Of a stretch of 40,020 bases of DNA, positions 14,930 to 23,202 are shown in pieces. Below the pieces are notes generated by a model. It did no database searches, was not told the DNA's origin, and saw nothing but the letters and a program-made list of their open reading frames with translations. Positions within the stretch are counted from its first letter, which is position 1; each line of letters starts with the position of its first letter. Made by a program: the position numbers and the translations under genes. Source of the DNA: an uncultured Prevotellaceae bacterium (GTDB lineage Bacteria; Bacteroidota; Bacteroidia; Bacteroidales; Bacteroidaceae); assembly GCA_900318115.1 (NCBI GenBank), contig ONJJ01000045.1, forward strand, positions 1-40,020. Reading direction: 5' to 3'.

Positions 14930-15847
14930 ATGAAAAAGTCCCTCTACCCTCTCCTCTTGGTAGCTTTTCTACCTCTTTATTCTCCCGCGCAAGCACCTGC
15001 GAGCTCGCGCGCGAACGAGAACCTGAAACTTATCTGGCACGATGAGTTCGACCGCCCCGGAGCTCCGGACCCCTCCCGCTGGCAGTTTGAACACGGCTTC
15101 GTGCGCAACCAGGAGCTGCAGTGGTACCAGCCCCAGAACGCCCGCGTCATCGACGGCGTGCTCCAGATCACAGGGCGCCGCGAGCGCGTGGCCAATCCCA
15201 ACTACCAGGCCGACAGCCGGAACTGGAAGCGCAACCGGCAGTGGGCCGAGTACACCAGTTCCTGCATCGAGAGCCGCGAGCGGTTCACCTTCCACTACGG
15301 ACGGCTGGAGGTGCGGGCACGCATCCCCATCGCCCCCGGAGCGTGGCCTGCCATCTGGACCCTGGGCAACCAGGGCGGCTGGCCCGCCTGTGGCGAAGTG
15401 GACCTCATGGAATACTACCGCGTTCCGCCTGCCGACGTGAACATCCATCATCAGGCACAGGCCCGGCGCACCGTGCCTGTGCTGCTGGCCAACGCCTGCT
15501 GGCAGGGCGAGGACGGGCGCGACGCCTGGAATACCGGGCGATGGCCCTTCACGCGGTGGACTGCCGTGGACCCTGACTGGGCCTCGAAGTTTCATGTGTG
15601 GCGCATGGACTGGACGCCCGATGCCATCCGCCTCTACCTCGACGACGAACTGCTGAACGACATACCTACCTCGCAGGCTGAACCCACCCGCGAAGGTGGA
15701 TTCAACCCGTTCCGCAACGACCGTCCGGGCTTCGGACAGTACATCCTGCTGAACCTGGCCATCGGAGGATGCGGCGGCGAGGTCGATGACACCGCATTCC
15801 CCATGGTCTATGAAGTAGATTACGTGCGAGTCTATCAGCACTCGTAG
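14930..15847 (+). CDS. Secreted GH16 glycoside hydrolase (beta-glucanase-like)
   Basis: 305 residues from ATG 14930, with signal peptide MKKSLYPLLLVAFLPLYSPA. A jelly-roll GH16 domain fills the rest. The catalytic signature is GEVDLMEYY with Glu156 (nucleophile), Asp158 and Glu161 (acid/base), preceded by the conserved PAIWTLG. The N-terminal LIWHDEFDRPGAPDPSRW is typical of laminarinase/beta-1,3-glucanase subgroups. It should cleave beta-1,3 or mixed-linkage glucans outside the cell or in the periplasm; the exact glucan cannot be assigned. No SusC/SusD pair is nearby. Its last 13 bp overlap the convergent gene at 15835. Confidence 0.92.
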   Translation: MKKSLYPLLLVAFLPLYSPAQAPASSRANENLKLIWHDEFDRPGAPDPSRWQFEHGFVRNQELQWYQPQNARVIDGVLQITGRRERVANPNYQADSRNWKRNRQWAEYTSSCIESRERFTFHYGRLEVRARIPIAPGAWPAIWTLGNQGGWPACGEVDLMEYYRVPPADVNIHHQAQARRTVPVLLANACWQGEDGRDAWNTGRWPFTRWTAVDPDWASKFHVWRMDWTPDAIRLYLDDELLNDIPTSQAEPTREGGFNPFRNDRPGFGQYILLNLAIGGCGGEVDDTAFPMVYEVDYVRVYQHS

Positions 15848-16398
15848 ATCCAATGGAACATGCCCAGATAGCGGTCGCGCGCCCAGAAGCGATAGCGCGA
15901 GCGTTCGGCATGGCCTAAATACCTGAAGACTTCGTTCGCCAGCCTGTCGATGCAGGCCCCCAGGCGGCGGGCATCCACCTCGCTGACCCGCGCGGACCAG
16001 GGGTGGTACCACTGTGCGAAGCGCCACCCCGGATAGTAGTGGTTCCGGGCATAGTCCTCCTGCAGGTTGTCGTCCACCGAGATGAGGTGGTTCAGCGCCA
16101 CCTTCATCAGCGTCAGTGCCAGCAGCGGCCGCCCGCATACGAAGAGGAGCTGCCCCACTTGCATGGCGCGGTCGGCGATGTGGCCGGGGTTCTCGCTGTC
16201 GAGAAGGTAGTGCAGCTGGTCGTCGTAGATATCCCGTGCGTAGTCAGGATGCAGAGCCACAATGCCCTCCCGGGGCGTGCAGCGGCAGTAGCAGTTCACC
16301 TTGCGGCGGCGGTGAAGACGGAAGAGACGGCCGTCCACGTGTTCTGCAGCCCACATGCGCAGGCGGAGGTCCTGAATTGTGAAAGTTTTCAATTTCAT
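15835..16398 (-). CDS. Unrecognised protein of 187 residues
   Basis: Translated from ATG 16398 (MKLKTFTIQDLRLRMW); the frame is open upstream to 16746, but that part is poor in coding character and crosses the divergent promoter. The protein is rich in Arg, Tyr, Trp and His, with a CYCRC cluster near residue 34 and a predicted all-helical body (MQVGQLLFVCGRPLLALTLM; LGACIDRLANEVFRYLGHAE). There is no signal peptide or membrane segment, so it is probably cytoplasmic. It overlaps the 3' end of the GH16 gene by 13 bp and is divergent from the second GH16 gene. I recognise no family. Confidence 0.65.
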   Translation of the reverse strand: MKLKTFTIQDLRLRMWAAEHVDGRLFRLHRRRKVNCYCRCTPREGIVALHPDYARDIYDDQLHYLLDSENPGHIADRAMQVGQLLFVCGRPLLALTLMKVALNHLISVDDNLQEDYARNHYYPGWRFAQWYHPWSARVSEVDARRLGACIDRLANEVFRYLGHAERSRYRFWARDRYLGMFHWIYEC

Positions 16399-16402
16399 AA
16401 TC

Positions 16403-16523
16403 TGCAACAATTTAAAGAACGTTGCAGGCTCGCCGTCAGCACGTTGTTTCACGGAAATTGTTGCATACGAAAGGACGCAACAATCCCGTGATGCCACTCG
16501 GCGTGGCCTGCGGATTGTTGCGT
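16403..16523. repeat. Palindromic GCAACAA motifs between divergent genes
   Basis: Two inverted pairs: TGCAACAATTT (16403-16413) with AAATTGTTGCA (16455-16465), and ACGCAACAATCC (16475-16486) with GGATTGTTGCGT (16512-16523). Both pairs are perfect (11 and 12 bp). The loop of the second contains a smaller GCCA/TGGC hairpin. They lie in the leader of the 187-residue gene and 65 bp or more upstream of the second GH16 promoter's -33 box. They could be operators or RNA structures. No T-run follows, so a simple terminator is unlikely. Confidence 0.6.
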
Positions 16524-16587
16524 CATTATGATTTCTGGGTGCAAAGGAAGCGCTTTTCAGGGACTTCTGCAAATTTTTCTGCATTTT

Positions 16588-16621
16588 TTTGCTCGCAGAT
16601 GCACAAAAATATGTATCTTTG
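16588..16621 (+). promoter_or_regulatory. Promoter of the second GH16 gene
   Basis: TTTG at 16588-16591 and TATCTTTG at 16614-16621 are spaced 22 bp, near the Bacteroidetes consensus. The start codon at 16662 leaves a leader of about 35 nt. Confidence 0.65.
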
Positions 16622-16661
16622 CCCACGAAAACAGACCGAACCCCTACTACTATATAAAGAT

Positions 16662-17639
16662 ATGTCACGTAGCGCCACGTTTTTTGCCACCCTTCTTGCA
16701 GCTTGTTCCATCCCCCTCCTGCTGCACTCCCAACCCCTGCCTCCATCTGCCGACGATGCCGACGAGCAGTGGGAGTATCAACTCGTCTTCAGCGACGAAT
16801 TCGACCAGCCCAACGGATCCCTGCCCGATGCCACGAAATGGCAGTCCTCCAGGCGTCAGGGGGCAACGTGGAACCGCTGGATTGCCGACTCCTCGGCTGT
16901 GGCCAGCATCCGCAGCGGCAGCCTGCTCTGCCGGGCCATTCCCAACCGCGACCGCTCTGTGGACGATGTGCCGATGATCACCGGTGCCATGGAGACGCGC
17001 GACCGCTTCTCCTTCACCTACGGCAAGGTGGAAATACGCCTGCGCACCAACCTCTATCAGGGCAACTTCCCGGCGGCGTGGATGATGCCCCAGCCGCCCG
17101 CCGACGGTTGGCCCAAAGGGGGCGAGATAGATATCTTCGAGAGCATTGACGACAAGGAAGTGGCATACCACACCGTGCACAGCCACTGGACCTACGACCT
17201 CGGACATCGCAGCGACCCCGTCAGTTCCTTCAGCGAGAAAATGACCGTCAGCAGCTGGCACGTCTATGCCCTCGAGTGGACCGAGGACGCACTGACATGG
17301 CTCGTGGACGGAAAAGTGGTCGGCACCTACCGGAAATCCACCGACAGCAATGCCCTCAAGCAGGGTCAGTGGCCCTTCGACCATCCGTTCTACATCATCC
17401 TGAACCAAAGCGTCGGCAACGGCTCGTGGGCCAAGGACGCCGACACCAAGCACACCTACAACACGTTCTTCGACTACGTCCGTGTCTATCAGCGCGTGCC
17501 CACCGGAATCCACCGTCCCTCCTCCCCTGCCGATGAATCCCGCTGCGCCGACATCTTCGACCTGAGCGGACGCCCGGTTTCTGCTCCACTACGTCCTGGC
17601 GTCTATTTCCGCAACAACCGTAAGTTCATCCTCCGATGA
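16662..17639 (+). CDS. Secreted GH16 glycoside hydrolase with C-terminal sorting-like tail
   Basis: 325 residues from ATG 16662; upstream in-frame sequence crosses the promoter and is not coding. A signal peptide ends near residue 23 (LLLHSQ). The GH16 signature is GEIDIFESI with Glu155, Asp157 and Glu160, preceded by FPAAWMMP. Conserved WHVYALEWTEDALTWLVDG and FDYVRVYQ follow. The C-terminus (IFDLSGRPVSAPLRPGVYFR) has the pattern of Bacteroidetes secretion tails, which the first GH16 enzyme lacks. Sequence divergence from the 14930 enzyme suggests a different beta-glucan preference or location. A DUF3089 gene follows after 7 bp. Confidence 0.92.
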   Translation: MSRSATFFATLLAACSIPLLLHSQPLPPSADDADEQWEYQLVFSDEFDQPNGSLPDATKWQSSRRQGATWNRWIADSSAVASIRSGSLLCRAIPNRDRSVDDVPMITGAMETRDRFSFTYGKVEIRLRTNLYQGNFPAAWMMPQPPADGWPKGGEIDIFESIDDKEVAYHTVHSHWTYDLGHRSDPVSSFSEKMTVSSWHVYALEWTEDALTWLVDGKVVGTYRKSTDSNALKQGQWPFDHPFYIILNQSVGNGSWAKDADTKHTYNTFFDYVRVYQRVPTGIHRPSSPADESRCADIFDLSGRPVSAPLRPGVYFRNNRKFILR

Positions 17640-17646
17640 GAGAAGC

Positions 17647-18660
17647 ATGACACAGAAATCCACTGAGAAAACCATGAGACAGAAACTCCTTTGGGTGGTT
17701 GCCGCCGTCCTCCTCTGCTGCGGTGTTTTATCCCTCAAGTTTTGTTGTGCCGACCGTACGTCATCGACCACCGAGGCCGTCTGGAGCGAACACATCCCCC
17801 AGAAACCCGACTACTCCGATGCATCCCTGTGGATCACCCGCGATGAAGATGCCGACGGCACGGGGGCCGACGTGTTCTATGTGGTCTCCACCTGGGAGAA
17901 GGACTGGTGGACGGCGGACAGCGTGGTATGCCATTATGCCGACGCCTACGACTCCACGCATCAGCAGCGCATGGCCATAGAAATCAACGGCGTAGCCGAA
18001 TACATGGCGCCCGGCAACCGATTCTTTGCCCCCTACTACCGCCACGCCACCATCGATGCCTTTGTCACCCAGAACGAAGACACCATCCGGCGCCGCACAC
18101 GCATGGCGATGGACGATGTCTGTGCAGCCTTCGACCAATTCCTGTTGCAGCACGATGCCTCACGCCCCATCATCATCGCGGGCTTCAGCCAAGGCGGCAT
18201 GGCGGTGGTGGAACTGTTGAAACACATGAGCGACGAGACCTATGCACAGCTGGCGGCAGCTTATGTGCTGGGCTACAAGGTGACACCCGAGGACACCGCC
18301 GCTTGCCATCACATACGTCCTGCCACAGGTGAGGCAGACACGGGAGTCACCATCTGCTACAACACGGTGAAGGACGTGAAGTACGTCAAGCCCGTCATCT
18401 CTGCCACTTGCTTCGGTATCAACCCCGTGAACTGGCGCACGGACGACACACCCGCCACGCTGCACGACACCATCACCGTGCGGCTGTCGCCTGAGTACCA
18501 CGTGCTGGTCGTAGAGGGGTATAGCGGCGACGAATATCATCCCTACGCCGACCTCATCAACGTGGGGGACATACACAGCTGCGAGCCTTGGCTCTACAGC
18601 GAATGTCTGCGCAGCAACTTTGCTGTGCGCACTCGCCAATGGCGCAAGGCTCGCGAGTAG
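17647..18660 (+). CDS. DUF3089 alpha/beta-hydrolase-like exported protein
   Basis: 337 residues. The N-terminus is hydrophobic (LLWVVAAVLLCCGVLSLKFCC), a signal or lipoprotein-like anchor; an internal ATG at 17674 is an alternative start. The DUF3089 pattern is visible: DYSDASLWITR, ADVFYVVSTW, then the nucleophile elbow GFSQGG (Ser181) and a C-terminal HPYADL (His). The fold should be an alpha/beta hydrolase, perhaps an esterase acting on an acylated sugar, since it directly follows a GH16 gene; that substrate is a guess. It is convergent with the nitroreductase gene. Confidence 0.8.
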   Translation: MTQKSTEKTMRQKLLWVVAAVLLCCGVLSLKFCCADRTSSTTEAVWSEHIPQKPDYSDASLWITRDEDADGTGADVFYVVSTWEKDWWTADSVVCHYADAYDSTHQQRMAIEINGVAEYMAPGNRFFAPYYRHATIDAFVTQNEDTIRRRTRMAMDDVCAAFDQFLLQHDASRPIIIAGFSQGGMAVVELLKHMSDETYAQLAAAYVLGYKVTPEDTAACHHIRPATGEADTGVTICYNTVKDVKYVKPVISATCFGINPVNWRTDDTPATLHDTITVRLSPEYHVLVVEGYSGDEYHPYADLINVGDIHSCEPWLYSECLRSNFAVRTRQWRKARE

Positions 18661-18696
18661 GAATCACGAGGATTCGAATCAGAGTGCCACCCTCCG

Positions 18697-19323
18697 CTAC
18701 TTGACGTAGCCCACGGGGTGGTTGAGAAGGAGCAGCTGTTCAGGGACGAGACCGAGGCCCTTGGCCAGCTGTTCACGTTCCATCATGGCACGTGCCACGG
18801 TGCCCAGTCCCATTGCCGTGGCGGCGAGATAGACGTTCTGGGAGACGTAGCCGGCGTCGATGCGGCCGTAGTCAGGACTACCCTGCGGACCGAACTGACG
18901 TTGGTCACTGACGATGACGAGGCATACGGGAGCTTCCTTGGCAAAGGGCTGGCGCGCACCGGCCACATAAGGACGCAGGTCCTCCGTACCTACGCGCTGC
19001 AGGGCGTGCTCCTTGGCATCGTAGAGGAAGGCACCATCGGCACGGCAGACGTACACCTGGATATCCTGACGGTTCATGGCCGTAGGTGCTGTGCGGCGAC
19101 CGTCTTCGCGGTTGATGCCGTTGGCGGCCCACAGCAGCAGCGAGAGCTGGTCGTCGGTGAGGGCACGGTCCGAGAAACTGCGCACAGACCGCCGCTGTGT
19201 CAGGGCGTCCATCACACTCATTGCGGCCTTGGACTTGTCCGGGACTGGTAACTTAATCGTCTCCTGAGCGCAAGCGGTCAGGGAAAAGAGCAGCACAGCG
19301 GCTGCCATCATTAACTTCTTCAT
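18697..19323 (-). CDS. Nitroreductase-family lipoprotein (SagB-like)
   Basis: 208 residues from ATG 19323 (an ATG two codons earlier is equally possible). A lipoprotein signal ends in LLFSLTACAQ. The remainder is a nitroreductase fold: RRSVRSFSDRALTDDQLSLLLWAANGIN near the start (FMN-binding Arg residues), IDAGYVSQNVYLAATAMGLGTVA, and NHPVGYVK at the end. Such proteins bind FMN and use NAD(P)H; the exported lipoprotein forms common in Bacteroidales have unknown substrates. The family is clear, the reaction is not. Confidence 0.88.
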   Translation of the reverse strand: MKKLMMAAAVLLFSLTACAQETIKLPVPDKSKAAMSVMDALTQRRSVRSFSDRALTDDQLSLLLWAANGINREDGRRTAPTAMNRQDIQVYVCRADGAFLYDAKEHALQRVGTEDLRPYVAGARQPFAKEAPVCLVIVSDQRQFGPQGSPDYGRIDAGYVSQNVYLAATAMGLGTVARAMMEREQLAKGLGLVPEQLLLLNHPVGYVK

Positions 19324-19368
19324 TTCCATATCAGTTCTTATAAGCAAGTTCTTTACTAAATTCCGCGG

Positions 19369-19376
19369 CAAAGGTA
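19369..19376 (-). promoter_or_regulatory. Promoter of the nitroreductase gene
   Basis: Minus-strand TACCTTTG matches TAnnTTTG. A CTTG-like -33 lies 20 bp upstream (19397-19400). The leader to ATG 19323 is about 40 nt. Confidence 0.6.
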
Positions 19377-19607
19377 TCATTTTTTACCCATAGCGGCAAG
19401 AAAATGGGAAATTATTTCTTCCAGACTGCTACTGAACCTATCAATTCAGGACGAAAGAGGAATGACAAATGACAAATCTCGCTTCGCTCGAAATGACGAA
19501 TAAAAGTTTCTTTCCAATATAATTTATATTAACAACTATACGTATGAAGTTCCATAATCCTTACTGTTTTTTTGAAAGTTAGACAAAAAGTTAATGGGTC
19601 CCGAATG
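19377..19607. repeat. Gap with ATGACAAATGACAAAT repeat
   Basis: No gene. 19471-19502 contains ATGACAAATGACAAA, a short palindrome TCGCTTCGCTCGA and another ATGACGAAT. A related sequence on the other strand, with TCGTCATTTGTCA and more copies of TCGTCATT, lies at 20748-20780. The rest is AT-rich. Confidence 0.55.
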
Positions 19608-20563
19608 TTATTTGTTGTCGGGGAAAATCTTCTTCAATTGCTGTTCGATGTTCTCGCCGGCCAACCCACGGGCAAGAATGGTGCCGTCGGGGGCGAAGAG
19701 GATGATGTGGGGAATGCCGTTGAGTCCATAGAGGTTGTAGGCACCATCCTGCGAATCGAGGATTTGCGGATAGGGTATCTGCAACTCGGCGATTGCTTTC
19801 AGAGTTGCTTCAGGCTTGTCTTTGACGGCAATACCAAGTACTGTCAACCCTTTGTCCTTATATTTATTATAGGCCGCTATAAGTCTTGGAATCTCCGCCC
19901 GGCAGGGGCCGCACCATGAGGCCCAAAAATCTACGAGTACATATTGTCCGTGGCCTACGTAGTCGCTGAGACGGGTAGTCTTGCCGTCGTAATCTACGGC
20001 GAAGTCTATGAACTTCTCACCTACGCGACTGCCAAGTTGCACCTCGTATGTTTTCCGTTGTGCAATGATTTCCTCGTTAGCTTGCAGCCGTTCAGCCCCA
20101 GGACATCGTCGGCGTGTAGGCGAACTACAGGCTCCATCGCTTCGTCGAGTTTTTCATTTTGTAAGTCCTCATCATCCTTATAGTCGTTGAGTATGCTGAT
20201 GCATTTCTGTTGGAGGGTCCTCATGTCATCGTTCAAAGGCGTGCCCGACGCATAGTACCATTTCCCTGCAGAAGGGCCTTCGACGTGTATAAAGCCGTCC
20301 TCGATGAACAGCGGCTTGACGCTGATTTTCCAGTCTCTGCTGGCAAGCGTACATAGCTTTGCTTGTGGCAGTTGGCCGCTGTGCTCCGTGATTACACCCT
20401 TTACGACCTGAACGGAATCCACGAATGATGAATAATCGTAAAGGTAAAGCGTTCCTGTGAAATCGGGATGTCCCGTGTTGCCGTCAATGTGGTAGTTGAC
20501 TTGCCCCTGCCCCGCCGTTGCAACGAGGGCAAGCAGGATGGTGATGATGGTTTGCTTGTTCAT
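19608..20563 (-). pseudogene. DUF4369/TlpA thioredoxin protein split by a frameshift
   Basis: The N-terminal frame (20563 to 20021, 180 codons) begins with a signal peptide (MNKQTIITILLALVATAGQG) and a DUF4369-like beta domain. The C-terminal frame (20042 to 19608) has a full TlpA-type thioredoxin domain with WASWCGPC. The first frame ends in non-conserved residues. Adding one C to the C4 run at 20096-20099 (plus strand) joins them smoothly: VLGAERLQANEEIIAQRK leading into QLGSRVGEKF. So the gene is either truly broken by a 1-base deletion or misread at a homopolymer. Intact proteins of this type are exported and mediate thiol-disulfide exchange. Confidence 0.85.
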
Positions 20564-20790
20564 TTTGTTTTGTTTTATTTTATTGGTGTCAGCTAAACAT
20601 GTTTTAGTGACTAATTATATTGATTTTGGCAACAGACAAGCCCCCTTTTTAAAAGGTGTCAACGGCTGTCCGAGAAATTAGTAGTTGTTGAAAACCCCAA
20701 AGATTTTAAGCAGACACCAATACTGTCCAATCCTGAAGGTAACTCTTATTCGTCATTTGTCACTCGTCATTCGTCATTCTTCCTGATTCC
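20564..20790. other. AT-rich gap between two thioredoxin-protein genes
   Basis: No gene. It holds a 10-bp inverted repeat (TATTGGTGTC at 20581-20590, GACACCAATA at 20713-20722), a near-palindrome CTAAACATGTTTTAG at 20593-20607, and TCGTCATT repeats at 20748-20780. No promoter matching TAnnTTTG was found on the minus strand. Confidence 0.5.
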
Positions 20791-23151
20791 TCATTCGCCA
20801 CCCTTCAGCTGCTCAAGCAACCGAACTAAATCATCGAGCTGGCGGGCATCAACCTTGATGTCCAGCAGACGACCTTCGCGGTCGAAGAGCTTATAGGTGG
20901 GGAAGGAGCGGACGTCTAGGTAGCGCTCGATGGCGGCTTGCTGTTCACGTGGCAGGTTGTAGTGGGCGACGTTGTCGTCGGTTACCTCGTACATCTTGAT
21001 GACATTCTCCCACGACTCCTGCGGGCTGTTGTTGGCCAGATAGAGGAATTCTATGTCGAAGTCCTTCAGGCGGGCATACTCCTCGGCGGAGTGGCTGAGG
21101 GCTTCCTTACAGGGTCCGCACCATGTGCCCCAGACGTCGAGCAGCACGAACTTGCCCTTGAAGGGTTCGAGGATCTTCTGCAGCAGGGCTTCGCCTTCGC
21201 TGATGCCTGCAAGGCTGTCGGACGACTTGAGCACCAGCCTGTCGAACTCGCGGTTCTCGATGGCGATGTAATGGTCGTTCTGCCGCTCGACCATCGCGAT
21301 GCAGGCGGGATTGGCGACCATGCCCCTCAGCGTGTCGAGGACTTCTGCGGACAGCGACGCGCGGTTCTGGTCGAGTTCTTGAACCACCGTCTGTGTGAGG
21401 CGCATATCCTTGATGAACGGGTCGGCGCCCAACGAGTCCAGCACCGACTGCCAAGTCTTCAGTCGAGCTAAGAGATACTTCTCATTGAAGAGACGGGTGG
21501 CCTTGGGGCCATTGAGGATCTTAGTCATCCCTGCATTCAGTTCGGCATTTCCGGCATTGAATTCATCGGCCAGCCGCTGCTTCTCTTCAATCGTAGTTGC
21601 CTGAAGAATGGCCTCATTAACCTCTTTTACCCAATCCTTCCAACGGTTGACCAAAGCCCGTTCCTCCTCATTCGATACAAGTTCCTGAACGTACTCGGTC
21701 GGATTCCACGTGAACGGGCGGGCGTGCGCACTTTTGGCATCATTCAGATAATCGCGCAGGAAGCCGCAGAGGTCGCGATGCAGGGTGTAGGGTCGCTCCA
21801 TCTGCGTCCAGAAAGTGTCGTAGGCATAACGGCGGGCACTTTCGGGGAATTGAAAATCCTTGCTGTTGAAGCGTGCCTGACCGAAATCCCCGGCCTGCTG
21901 GCAGAGTGTGTTGCCTCGCCGATACAGGCGGAAGCGGGTGGAGAGCGAGGGATGCGTTTCGCAGAGGTCGTCAATGTAGGCGTACTGAGCCTTGAGCAGG
22001 CTATCTACCGATGCGATATACTGGTCGAAATCGCCTCCCTCAGCCATGCGCAGAGACTCCCAGTCGAGCGGGTACTTGAAGAGCTCGTTCTGCAGGCGGG
22101 CGTCATCGCCCATGACAAAGCGGCGACCCTCCTTGAAGTCGTAGAGCAGGAAGTAGGTCTTGCCAGGCTCGAACATGGTACGGAGGAAGCAGTGCTTCCA
22201 GTCGCCAAAGAACTCAGTGCTGTTCAGGACGGGGATCTTCACCATGAAGCGTCCCAAGGAGTCCAAGTCGGCATAGGCGCTCTCCTGCTTGTCCGTGAGG
22301 AAGTCTTCGTAGCCGAACTCGAAGGTCTGCTTCTTCCCCCACTTTTCGGGGAAATCCTTTATCCAACCGACTACCGTCACGGTGTCTGTCGCGTAGCCTG
22401 TATCCACGAAGTCTGTGCGGGTGTCCTTAGTCGGATAGTCGGGCAGGAAGCGACTGGTGATCATGCTATACGTGGCCTGATGACCACCAATCTGTATCGC
22501 GCGCGTACCTTTTTTATTCTTCCCGATTTTGACGTGGAGCTCTTCGCCAGCATTGCTCATGACGATGTCGGCCTCGCCCGTCTTCGGGTTCACGCCGCAT
22601 CGTTTGTATGTCCAGAACCGGCAATCGTAGATAGCGCAATCCTCTAAGAATGCAATCTTCCAATCACCATTCACGTCGCGCCAATACGAGGGGAACAACT
22701 GCTTCCAGCGTTCTTCTACGGGCTTGATACCCTTGATCTGGAAAGCATGTTCGCCATCGCCTTCGATGAAGTCGAACGAGCGCGTGCCCTGCGGCAACGG
22801 CTGGAAATGAAAGACGATGTCGCAACGACCGTCACGACCCGTATGAACGTACTTGTCAAGTTCTATCCCGTCGGCGGACTTCAGGGCATAACGCAGGTAA
22901 CCTGCCTTCAGGTAGGTGCCGCTGACGAACTGGAACTGATATTCCGACCGCAGCATCAGGGTGGCGTACACCACCGTCTCGTCCTCCTTCAGTTCCACCT
23001 TCGTCACGTCAATGGCCAGGTTGAAGTAGCCGTCGCCAAAGACGTTTCCGTACTCAGTCGTGGGATGCTCCCACACTTGCATCTTCTCTCGTGCCTGCCC
23101 TGCCATAGTGGCGAGGGCAAGTAATGCGGTAATGATGGTTGTCTTGTTCAT
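20791..23151 (-). CDS. Large exported protein with C-terminal TlpA-like thioredoxin domain
   Basis: 786 residues. The signal peptide MNKTTIITALLALATMAGQA is nearly the same as that of the broken gene downstream, so the two are probably paralogues. Residues 30-400 are beta-rich and unrecognised; about 400-640 look helical (DDLCETHPSLSTRFRLYRRG and following). The last ~130 residues are a thioredoxin fold with WGTWCGPC (Cys678, Cys681) and cis-Pro751 in RSFPTY. Such multi-domain thioredoxin proteins are abundant in Bacteroidales envelopes; partner unknown. It lies 51 bp downstream of the PspC gene on the same strand, so it may be the distal gene of that operon. Confidence 0.85.
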   Translation of the reverse strand: MNKTTIITALLALATMAGQAREKMQVWEHPTTEYGNVFGDGYFNLAIDVTKVELKEDETVVYATLMLRSEYQFQFVSGTYLKAGYLRYALKSADGIELDKYVHTGRDGRCDIVFHFQPLPQGTRSFDFIEGDGEHAFQIKGIKPVEERWKQLFPSYWRDVNGDWKIAFLEDCAIYDCRFWTYKRCGVNPKTGEADIVMSNAGEELHVKIGKNKKGTRAIQIGGHQATYSMITSRFLPDYPTKDTRTDFVDTGYATDTVTVVGWIKDFPEKWGKKQTFEFGYEDFLTDKQESAYADLDSLGRFMVKIPVLNSTEFFGDWKHCFLRTMFEPGKTYFLLYDFKEGRRFVMGDDARLQNELFKYPLDWESLRMAEGGDFDQYIASVDSLLKAQYAYIDDLCETHPSLSTRFRLYRRGNTLCQQAGDFGQARFNSKDFQFPESARRYAYDTFWTQMERPYTLHRDLCGFLRDYLNDAKSAHARPFTWNPTEYVQELVSNEEERALVNRWKDWVKEVNEAILQATTIEEKQRLADEFNAGNAELNAGMTKILNGPKATRLFNEKYLLARLKTWQSVLDSLGADPFIKDMRLTQTVVQELDQNRASLSAEVLDTLRGMVANPACIAMVERQNDHYIAIENREFDRLVLKSSDSLAGISEGEALLQKILEPFKGKFVLLDVWGTWCGPCKEALSHSAEEYARLKDFDIEFLYLANNSPQESWENVIKMYEVTDDNVAHYNLPREQQAAIERYLDVRSFPTYKLFDREGRLLDIKVDARQLDDLVRLLEQLKGGE

Positions 23152-23202
23152 GTTCGTTCCATTTTATTTTTGAAATATAGCTCCTATGGGATAGTAATGT
23201 GT

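Noticed and set aside
16475-16523. The 12-bp palindrome as an intrinsic terminator
   Set aside because: No T-run follows on either strand and it sits upstream of starts, not after a gene.
20581-20722. 10-bp inverted repeat TATTGGTGTC/GACACCAATA as a second invertible segment or insertion-sequence remnant
   Set aside because: Short enough to be chance, no promoter inside matching TAnnTTTG, no recombinase or transposase nearby.
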